A stretch of 22,056 nucleotides of DNA, from the NCBI GenBank assembly GCA_001275005.1, contig JWZX01002623.1:1-22056 (forward strand). Reading direction: 5' to 3'. The notes beneath the pieces are model-generated. The model worked only from the letters and a program-made list of their open reading frames with translations. It was not told the DNA's origin and did not search any database. Shown here one piece after another: positions 16,601 to 22,056 of this stretch (within the stretch, counting starts at the first letter, position 1; each line of letters starts with the position of its first letter). Position numbers and translations under genes: made by a program. The DNA comes from Chrysochromulina tobinii. Lineage: Eukaryota; Haptophyta; Prymnesiales; Chrysochromulinaceae.

Positions 16601-17638
16601 GATCTCGATCTCGACCTCGACCTCGACCTCCGAGTCCTCCGCCTCCTCCTCCGCTCGATGCAGCGGGGGCGCAACCACCGATGGCGCGCCTGCTTGCATC
16701 GTCGTAAGCTCGAGCTCGCTAGCCGCTCGTGCGCCGTCGAAGAGCGCTGACGGGCCGCCCTCGACTAGCCGGCAGATGCCGCGGTGGCGCGCGGGGCGCA
16801 CGCAGCGCGCGTCTTTGGGGCATGGCTGGTGCCCTTCCGCTAAGACGAGCGCCGCGTCGCCACCAGGTCGAGCGTTCACATTCACACCAGGTCGAGCGCG
16901 GGCGGGCGACCGAGCGACGCGGGCGGCGGGCGGCCGTGCGGCGGCGGCACGGGCGGCTGGCGCGGCGTCGGGCGGAGCGCGAGGGCTGCTGGACTTGGCG
17001 GCTGCACCGTCGAGCATTCTCGGCGCTGTCTGCGTCGCAAGCGTACACGAGCGCCTGCCGGCCGCGCCACCGAGCACACTGGGCGTCCTCTGCACCGTCA
17101 TTGCGTAAACGAGCGCCGCGCGCACGCCCGACGCGACGAAGCAGCCCTTTGCTGGCACGAGCGACACGCCGGGCATAAAATGGGCGCACACTCCGTGAAC
17201 CCACTCGCCGCCCGCGGTGCGAATCAGCGCGCCGCCGCTGCGGTCACACAGCGCGCACCGCTCTGCGCTCGTCTGGATCCCCGCGATGCAGGCGTGGCAC
17301 GAGAAAGTGCTGGCTCCTTGCTGCGACAGGGCGACGGCGCAATCGGCCGGCAGGAAGCATTCGGGGTGCACGGTCACGCCGCAGCTCGCGCACAAGAGCA
17401 GCCGCTCGGGCTTGGCCCACTCGCCGCACACATGGCAGCGCGGCCAGCCACGGCGCGACAAGGATTTCGAGGAGCTAGCGGCGGCCTTGGAAGAACGCGG
17501 CTTCAGCAGGCACGACTCCTCGTCCACGTTGGCCACGTTTCGAACGTGCGGCTCCGAGCCAGCACTTGGCTCCTGCGCCTCCATTCGCTTCCCGCCACGT
17601 AAAGAACAAGTCATGTCAAGCAAGGGCAAAGATTTCAT
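13638..17638 (-). CDS. PHD / extended-PHD chromatin protein with LysM-like and possible MBD-like modules (five exons)
   Basis: Inferred exons, transcript order: 17638-15383, 15217-15116, 14974-14517, 14447-14348, 14213-13638; about 1163 residues. ATG 17638 is the first in frame, and ATGs at 17614 and 17584 are alternatives. A first PHD finger covers about 68-117 (CHVCGEW..PERLLLCASCGVTVHPECF). About 128-155 resembles the zinc-knuckle/second PHD of a PZP module (CALCDRSGGAL, GEWVHGVCA). An acidic Glu-Val repeat lies near 338-370. A further extended-PHD-like finger sits at about 449-508 (CAVCGG..GLVRC...FVHPSCGLE, then CPSHC). Ala-rich coiled coil covers 520-720. Exons 1-3 join into a LysM-like unit: ETVRQIATACGVDAMVLV, then LNAAQFPDL and TKLLVPV. 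Exons 4-5 hold GRDGRQWKV. The tail (WRMFEAYKGAR...YLEPNGTKHRTRQSA) resembles an MBD fold. Probably a nuclear histone-reading protein. The region 16990-17110 contains a diverged internal duplication that may hide one more intron. Confidence 0.72.
14214..14347 (-). other. Intron 4 of the PHD gene: two tandem 67-nt GT-AG units
   Basis: Donor AAG|GTAATGCG at 14347, acceptor CTCTTCCCCACAG ending at 14214. The intron is exactly 2 x 67 nt. The copies (14347-14281, 14280-14214) differ at position 3 (GTA versus GTC), and each starts GT and ends CCCCACAG. The next exon starts with the same GTCATGCGCTCGCCC segment. An alternative acceptor at 14187 (CAGCCACAG) would shorten the exon by nine codons in frame. 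Confidence 0.82.
14448..14516 (-). other. Intron 3 of the PHD gene (69 nt), same 45-bp body as intron 4
   Basis: Donor GTGGGTCTTTAG at 14516, acceptor CTTCCCCACAG ending at 14448. The last 45 nt (14492-14448) match the body of intron 4 with one mismatch. The first part repeats the start of the next exon (GGTGGGTCT, CCCGACGTGATCC). Splicing gives DGWWWVYRPDV; without the insertion the site would read DGWWV. Confidence 0.78.
14975..15115 (-). other. Intron 2 of the PHD gene (141 nt), 60 + 81 nt tandem units
   Basis: Donor CACCAG|GTACGTTG at 15115, acceptor AAACTCCACCAG ending at 14975. The first 60 nt end in a copy of the last 31 nt of the upstream exon and are followed by a second GTACGTTG donor, so the intron is two GT-AG units in tandem. 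It contains GATTGCCGTT 10-mers and the CTTGCATGCAAG core (15007-15019). Splicing restores SSKLHQ-NTKLLVPV of the LysM-like unit. Confidence 0.83.
15218..15382 (-). other. Intron 1 of the PHD gene (165 nt): fifteen 10-bp tandem units
   Basis: Donor GTGCGCCAG at 15382, acceptor CCTTGCGTGCAG ending at 15218. Plus-strand 15231-15380 is exactly fifteen 10-mers: 2 x AATCAGTCGC, 9 x AATCCGTCGC, 4 x AATCTGGCGC. Only the GT donor and a 13-nt acceptor end lie outside the array. The exon after it begins with the same GTGCGCCAGATTGCGACGG. The retained intron reaches an in-frame TGA at 15235-15233. Splicing joins DET to VRQIATACGVD. Confidence 0.86.
16530..16645 (-). repeat. Coding 6-bp repeat giving alternating Glu-Val
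   Basis: The plus strand shows many GACCTC units with interruptions; the minus strand reads GAGGTC, encoding alternating E and V (residues about 338-370 of the PHD protein). It is a low-complexity acidic linker inside exon 1, not an independent element. Confidence 0.85.
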
Positions 17639-17744
17639 AGACACGTGCCGAGTACTAACTGATTAGGCGACACAAGGAGCCGGGACACAGGACGCATGGC
17701 TCACATCGGCGATGAACTTTTGACGAAGTGACGATCCGGAGAAA
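17639..17744. promoter_or_regulatory. Divergent intergenic promoter region (PHD gene / iminopeptidase)
   Basis: Only 106 bp lie between the two head-to-head ATGs, so the two genes very probably share regulatory DNA. Short direct repeats of GACGAAGTGACGAT type occur at 17721-17734. No TATA box was recognised. Confidence 0.45.
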
Positions 17745-18869
17745 ATGTTCCCGCGTCAGAAGGCCTATGCGTCCCACACGCTCGCCGTCGGTGCCGAGCA
17801 CGAGTTATCCGTGCGCGAGTACGGCTCGCCGAGCGGTGCTCCCGTCGTATACTTGCACGGAGGGCCGGGTGGCTCGACGCCGCCCGATCTGCCGCGCCTG
17901 TTCGATCCCGAATTGTGGCGTGTCGTGTGCATCGACCAGCGTGGCTGCGGCGATTCGCGCAGCGCCGATCGGCTGCGCGACAACACGACGAACCACCTGC
18001 TGGCCGATGTGGAGGCCGTCCGCTGCTTTTTGGGCATCGCGAGCTGGGGCGTCATGGGCTCCTCCTATGGCTCCTTCCTCGGCGCCCTCTACGCAGCTCG
18101 TCACAGCGAATGCGTGCGTTGGGTGCTGCTGCACGGCGTCTTCCTCGGGAGCGCCGCCGAGGTCGAGTGGCTCTTCGAAGCCGGTGGCGCCGCGCGCTTC
18201 TATCCGGAGCAGTGGGAACAGGTGCACGCAGGCGCGCAAGGCGTTAGGGACGTGTCGCACTACGCTGCTCTCCGTCTGGCCAATGCGACATGGAAACGGC
18301 CGGAGCTGCTCATTCAGTATTACGCACTGCTCAGCGACGATTCCGTGCCGCGTGCCCACCCGCTACCGCTGCCGGCTGGCGGCGCTGGCGGCGACGACGA
18401 CACCACCGCGGCGGCGACGGCGTCCGCCCTCTCAACGGCGCTAGCGGCGGCGACGGCGCTCACGAAATGGGAAGATGAGATGGAGACACTCGTGCCGGCG
18501 CCCGCGACGCACGATCCATGTGAGCTGCTCGCGGGCGCACAGATCGCCACCCACCATTTTTGGCACGGCTGTTTCGTGCCCTTGGAAGGCGCACTGCCCG
18601 AGCTCAGGACGGCGCGTGCGACCCTCGGTGCCATACCCTGCGCGATCGTGCAAGGCCGGCACGACGTGCTCTGTCCGCCGCACACGGCGAGCGCCCTGCA
18701 CGCCGCGTGGCCCAGCTCGACATTGCGCATCGTCGAGGCTGGCGCGCATGCCCTCTTTGAGAAACCGATGCGCACAGCGGTGCAGGCATGCCTCCTCCAG
18801 CTGAGGGAGCGGAGCTGCGCCGACGGCCGCGCCGGCGGGGAGCGCGTCAAGCGGGCACGGACGTCTTGA
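17745..18869 (+). CDS. Proline iminopeptidase-like alpha/beta hydrolase (peptidase S33)
   Basis: A 374-residue single-exon protein from ATG 17745 (gaaaATGt). Family features in order: HGGPGG near residue 39 (oxyanion hole), DQRGCGDSRS near 64 (the usual form is DQRG.G.S), and the nucleophile elbow GSSYGSFLG near 104, where the predicted Ser sits in G-x-S-x-G and Tyr replaces the common Trp. The catalytic Asp lies in QGRHDVLCPPHTA and the catalytic His in AGAHALFEKP. It should remove N-terminal proline from peptides, probably in the cytosol since I see no signal peptide. A Gly/Asp/Thr/Ala-rich insert near 225-250 (GGAGGDDDTTAAATA) interrupts the cap region and looks lineage-specific. The C-terminus is basic (RVKRARTS). 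Another S33 peptidase activity cannot be excluded. Confidence 0.9.
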   Translation: MFPRQKAYASHTLAVGAEHELSVREYGSPSGAPVVYLHGGPGGSTPPDLPRLFDPELWRVVCIDQRGCGDSRSADRLRDNTTNHLLADVEAVRCFLGIASWGVMGSSYGSFLGALYAARHSECVRWVLLHGVFLGSAAEVEWLFEAGGAARFYPEQWEQVHAGAQGVRDVSHYAALRLANATWKRPELLIQYYALLSDDSVPRAHPLPLPAGGAGGDDDTTAAATASALSTALAAATALTKWEDEMETLVPAPATHDPCELLAGAQIATHHFWHGCFVPLEGALPELRTARATLGAIPCAIVQGRHDVLCPPHTASALHAAWPSSTLRIVEAGAHALFEKPMRTAVQACLLQLRERSCADGRAGGERVKRARTS

Positions 18870-19303
18870 TGAAGGAATGCCCCTGCAACACAGGGGTCCG
18901 GGCGAGCGGCGCGCGTCCAAAAAGGTACACAATCCGCTATCCGGCCGTAAAATCTCCCTCTCCGCGTGCTCTCCCGACCCCGAGCGCCGGTGGTCGCGCC
19001 GTAAGGGCCGTACGCCGAGCCGCGAGCGTTTCACGTGCGGTCCGACATGCTGATAAGCAGAGCCGAGCTTCAGCTTGCAAACCAGCCGAGCTTAGGCCTT
19101 TGCTGCTTCGCCGCGCGCTGTACTCTTCTCTCTCCATAATTAATAATCGAATCTCAAGAATCTGACAAGTGCGACCCGACAAGAACGTATACATTCTATC
19201 GAGGTTCGCGAGCGCTTCTCGAGGCGCCTCGCTTTCGCTCGGCCTAGATCTAGATCTAGCATCTACCGAAAAGACCGGGCGGGTCTGCGAATAATCTCTG
19301 AGA
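18870..19303. other. Convergent intergenic stretch with a 16-bp palindrome
   Basis: No gene is supported in these 434 bp between two converging 3' ends. An AT-rich patch lies at 19130-19160 (TTAATAATCG). A perfect palindrome, CTAGATCTAGATCTAG, lies at 19244-19259 and could form a small hairpin near the transcript ends. Function unknown. Confidence 0.45.
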
Positions 19304-20065
19304 TCAGGGCGCGATCACTAGTGTGCGATTGCGAGCCCAATTCGCCTTAAACTTGACCACGTCGGCGCACGGGAAGCGAAGCGCCTGCCGCGGCGTGCTG
19401 TGCGCACCGTACACGCGCACCAGGGTCTCGTCGAGCTGTGCGAGGGAGCAGATGCACGTCGGCCGGCGCAGCGTGGTGTTCTGGCACCGTCGCGTGAACC
19501 GTCGGATCGGCCCATCGCGGCTCGTTGCGTCGCACAGCTTGAACAACTTGTCCTCCCAGCCCATTCCGCGCTGCTTCCAGCGCATGGCCGTGGCATTGCG
19601 CACATTCTTCAGCGCGACCACATCAGCGGCATGTGCGTTCAGAAAGGAAGCGTCGTATAGGCCCATCGACGACGAGGGCATCCAGCGTGTCAGCGGCAGA
19701 GCGCACGCTGGTAGTCCGCCGCACCAGAATGTCGCGTTGCTCCAGAAGCCAGCGCCGACCGAGACGGTGTCGTGCAGGTAGAACCACTGCGCCACGCCGC
19801 GAAATCGCTCCGGGTTCTCGACGATGTGCACCATCGCTGTGAAATCGACGCTATTGTGGCGCACGCGATAGTGCAGTACGCCGCTCTCTGCTTCGACGTA
19901 GGCGGCTTCGTCGCCCTGAGCGCCGCCGAGAAATACGTGCACCTGCTGCGCCGGCACGCCCGCAGCGCGCAAAGCAGCCAGAAGGTGCGCACGCGGTGCC
20001 GCGTACGACGCGACCGAGTTTATGGCCACGTGCACGCCGGGGCACGACGAGCTGGAAGCAGCCAT
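19304..20065 (-). CDS. Uncharacterised protein with WFYLHDT motif (possible glycosyltransferase-like)
   Basis: A 253-residue single-exon protein from ATG 20065. The sequence behaves like a folded enzyme: VHVAINSVASY near 11, LLAALRAAGVP..QVHVFLGG, then HNSVDFTAMVHIVE, WFYLHDTVSVG near 94, SSMGLYDASFL near 132, VVALKNV near 149 and WEDKLFKLCD near 171. The order of a beta-strand start, a GG after a second strand, an acidic/His motif and a later Asp suggests a GT-A-like glycosyltransferase fold, but no diagnostic DxD is present, so this is only a guess. The C-terminal third has several Cys (CDA, RRCQ, CICS). No signal peptide is evident. I do not recognise the family with confidence. Confidence 0.65.
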   Translation of the reverse strand: MAASSSSCPGVHVAINSVASYAAPRAHLLAALRAAGVPAQQVHVFLGGAQGDEAAYVEAESGVLHYRVRHNSVDFTAMVHIVENPERFRGVAQWFYLHDTVSVGAGFWSNATFWCGGLPACALPLTRWMPSSSMGLYDASFLNAHAADVVALKNVRNATAMRWKQRGMGWEDKLFKLCDATSRDGPIRRFTRRCQNTTLRRPTCICSLAQLDETLVRVYGAHSTPRQALRFPCADVVKFKANWARNRTLVIAP

Positions 20066-20603
20066 GTACTCTTTTCACAGTTGTAATACTGATGAATACA
20101 GCACTTGCCCGCTCAGAACACACATCTATCCATTAACCATAAACGTTGTGGCGGTGACACGCACTCACCCGAGCACGCTTTGTTGTGCAATATTCGATGT
20201 GCATAACGTAGTAGCAGAATGATCCTCTGGCTCGAGACACTTGACAAAGTATCGAGACACATGATGAATCTGCCGGCCGCGTTTATCGCCGGCACGGACG
20301 TGTCGCAATGGACAGGATCGGCCACTTGTCATCGGGAACCACGCCAGGCACCACCAAAGGCGACACGCACACCGGCAAACATACAGTATGTTCAGACACA
20401 ACACCCACCCTCACTCACAAACAGGGCCTCTCTCGCGCCCCTCGTAGCTACAGGGCTCATGCCATGACATGAACCCGGACATGTGTATCCACATACCCAT
20501 ATACGAACACTGCCCTCGACGCGAGCTCGGCGATTGGTCCGTCATCAGGTCCGTCACATCGATGTGACTCGCACGTACAGGAACCGAGGGCCTGAAATCT
20601 CTC
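20066..20603. other. Upstream flank of the LHDT gene plus most of repeat copy 1
   Basis: No gene is supported here. The left part must contain the promoter of the LHDT gene (minus strand). From 20252 onward the sequence is the first copy of a long direct repeat that also includes the 3' part of the small Cys-rich gene. A short inner duplication (CGAGACACTTGACAAAG, then CGAGACACATGATGAA) lies at 20233-20268. Confidence 0.5.
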
Positions 20604-20687
20604 TCAAGACTTGTACGCCGATGGACCGTTCTGCATTTGTCCAGGAACCATGCAGCACTGTCCCTCGAGGCAGCCTTTCATCTGCAG
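20252..20687 (+). repeat. Long direct repeat, copy 1 (~436 bp)
   Basis: Closely matches 21655-22056. Shared landmarks in order: GAGACACATGATGAATCT, GGCCGCGTTTATCGCCGGCA, CACTTGTCATCGGGAACCAC, CATGCCATGACATGAACCC and TGTACGCCGATGGACCGTTC. The copies differ by small indels around a CACA-rich stretch. It includes the last 28 codons of the small Cys-rich gene. Confidence 0.93.
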
Positions 20688-20906
20688 CACGCGCTCACGG
20701 CGCGGGGCATCCGCCTCAGAAGCCGCTTGCCACGCCTGCGCTGCCTTGCCCTGTGCCTCGCCGAGCGCGGCGAGCTGCTCATCTGTCGGCCTGGCTGGGA
20801 CGGCAGGCTCCGCGGCAGAGAAAGGATTGTGCAGCATGCGGCGCTCCTCCTTGCTCGGCAGGCCCGTGTTGCGCGCGTTGCGTACGACGTTCTCGACAAC
20901 GTCCAT
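20604..20906 (-). CDS. Small uncharacterised Cys-rich-tail protein (100 aa)
   Basis: A 100-residue frame from ATG 20906 to TGA 20604-20606; eight more codons upstream have no ATG. The sequence is hydrophilic and helical: MDVVENVVRNARN, GLPSKEERRMLHNPF, then a Pro/Ala linker, DEQLAALGEAQGKAAQAWQ and a tail MKGCLEGQCCMVPGQMQNGP with three Cys in CxxxxCC spacing. I do not recognise it. Support comes from amino-acid composition, which is far more protein-like than the overlapping plus-strand frame, and from a second copy of its C-terminus, identical in protein, inside the duplicated block at the window end. It may also be the last exon of a longer gene. Confidence 0.55.
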   Translation of the reverse strand: MDVVENVVRNARNTGLPSKEERRMLHNPFSAAEPAVPARPTDEQLAALGEAQGKAAQAWQAASEADAPRRERVLQMKGCLEGQCCMVPGQMQNGPSAYKS

Positions 20907-21654
20907 TTGTGTTTCTGTCGCTTCAACCACCGAACGATGTGTGCGCCGAGACTGGGAACCGGCCGACTTGCCGACTCTGGTCTCCGGAAGCGCTCGGCTT
21001 CTTCGTGGATTTCCGAGGACCGCCGATCAAGCGAGACTCGGTCAGTCAGTCAGTTTCGTGTCAACATGATATGAGGGAGGGGGGGGGATGTAACGTCGCG
21101 GTTCCCCCGCGCTCTCCACGTCTCAAAGTACATAAATACGACTCCGCACCCGCACCCCTCGGTCAACACAAGTTACAAGTGGCTGAGCGAGAGACTCGTT
21201 TTGCTCAAACCGGTAACTTGACCGGTAATATAGGGCCCTGTCGGCCAGACACACAATCAACGGCCCCAATGCGGCAGGCACCAATGGCAGGCACTCGCGA
21301 CTCGGAAAGCACGCTCACGTTAACGCCAATGGTTAACGCTCACGCTGAGCAGGACCGCCGCCGCGAGATCCAAGTTCCAACGGCAACGAACGGCAACGCG
21401 CTCCGAAACACCCGCTGTAGGGGCGATGACCGCTGTTATTTTCGGATATCGCTTATCGGTAAGGGCGGTAAACTCACAACGCATCAACACTCCAGTGCCC
21501 CCAAACCCGGCCGTCTGAGCCCCTCGCGGTCTCGTTTCTCCTGCGTTTCCATGTGCCGGTCTTCTCACGTCAATTCCAATAATTCAATTCCTTCTCGCTG
21601 TTATGAAATTTGAAATTGAACTAGATATGTTCAGCAAACGATTGACCCTCCGGC
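20907..21654. other. Gene-free stretch between the two repeat copies
   Basis: About 750 bp without a supported gene. It holds a GTCA microsatellite near 21040-21055 (GTCAGTCAGTCAG), a G-run near 21075-21088, and repeated short words such as AATGGCAGGCA/GCGGCAGGCA, CGTTAACGCCAATGGTTAACG (imperfect palindrome near 21318) and ACGGCAACG twice near 21380-21400. The part next to 20906 should be the promoter of the small gene. Confidence 0.45.
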
Positions 21655-22056
21655 TCGAGACACATGATGAATCTATCGGCCGCGTTTATCGCCGGCACGG
21701 ATGTGTCGCAGTGGACGGGATCGGCCACTTGTCATCGGGAACCACGCCGCCACATACAAAAGGCCTAAAGGCGCACGCATACCCACACACACACAGGGCT
21801 TCTCTGGCGCCCCTCGTAGCTAGGGCTCATGCCATGACATGAACCCGGACATGTGTATCCACATACCCATATACGAAACACTGCCCTCGACGCGAGCTCG
21901 GCGCGAGCTCCGTCATTTGGTCCGTCACATCGATGAAACTCGCACGTACAGGAACCGAGGGCCGGAAATCTCTCAAGACTTGTACGCCGATGGACCGTTC
22001 TGCATTTGTCCAGGAACCATGCAGCACTGTCCCTCGAGGCAGCCTTTCATCTGCAG
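21655..22056 (+). repeat. Long direct repeat, copy 2 (at least 402 bp, runs off the window)
   Basis: Second copy of 20252-20687, in the same orientation. The match is still perfect at the last base of the window (CCTTTCATCTGCAG), so the repeat must extend further. Offset between copies is about 1.37 kb. Confidence 0.93.
21973..22056 (-). CDS. Partial second copy of the small Cys-rich-tail protein (C-terminus only)
   Basis: The last 27 codons plus stop (TGA at 21973-21975) encode the same residues as the end of the gene at 20604-20906, including MKGCLEGQCCMVP. The 5' part lies outside the window, so it cannot be told whether this copy is complete or a fragment. Confidence 0.55.
   Translation of the reverse strand: MQMKGCLEGQCCMVPGQMQNGPSAYKS

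Noticed and set aside
19244-19259. Restriction-like or integration site palindrome
   Set aside because: A 16-bp perfect palindrome without flanking inverted repeats, target duplication or transposase gene; no evidence for a mobile element.
20483-21613. Plus-strand frame of 376 codons
   Set aside because: Composition is random-like, it crosses a repeat border and microsatellites, and the opposite strand holds a better small gene.
1-22056. Giant-virus or bacterial origin
   Set aside because: DNA ligase, ATCase and sulfotransferase occur in large viruses, but the eight introns that restore domains and the general gene style fit a nuclear algal genome better.

Overview
The window looks like nuclear DNA of a GC-rich single-celled eukaryote, most likely a haptophyte or related alga. 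The reasons are short spliceosomal GT-AG introns that restore conserved protein domains, closely packed genes on both strands, and domain mixes typical of algal nuclear genomes: extended PHD with a LysM-like module, RING-CH with kinesin-light-chain-type TPRs, and PBZ-SWIM-DNA ligase. The alga assignment is inference. The introns argue against bacterial DNA and make a giant virus unlikely.

Layout. 1-609 holds no gene I can support. 610-2103 (-) encodes a small ATP-dependent DNA ligase with a PAR-binding (PBZ) finger and a SWIM finger. 2364-3344 (-) is a sulfotransferase, divergent from a Myb/SANT-like protein at 3559-5949 (+). 6248-8797 (-) is a five-exon GT4 glycosyltransferase with a C-terminal SH3-like domain, divergent from a monofunctional aspartate carbamoyltransferase at 8991-9995 (+). 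9987-10187 holds tandem repeats. 10620-13002 (+) encodes a RING-CH/TPR protein with a 1-base frameshift in its repeat array, followed by a decayed TPR unit. 13638-17638 (-) is a five-exon PHD/extended-PHD protein whose C-terminal exons carry LysM-like and possible MBD-like modules. It is divergent from a proline iminopeptidase at 17745-18869 (+). 19304-20065 (-) is an unidentified protein with an LHDT motif. 20604-20906 (-) is a small Cys-rich protein whose 3' end and downstream flank are repeated at 21655-22056, where a second copy runs off the window.

The most notable signal is in the introns. All eight inferred introns, four in the glycosyltransferase gene and four in the PHD gene, are bordered by a direct duplication of neighbouring exon sequence. 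They also share sequence across the two unrelated genes: a CCTTRCRTGCA core in six of eight, and ~10-bp tandem units built on GATTGC or GATGGC in six of eight. Three introns are themselves tandem duplications, in which each copy is, or once was, a complete GT-AG intron. This looks like an introner-like family that creates introns by insertion with target duplication and then grows by tandem duplication.

The genes do not form one pathway. They are compact housekeeping and regulatory genes, often in divergent pairs separated by about 100-215 bp that probably share promoters.
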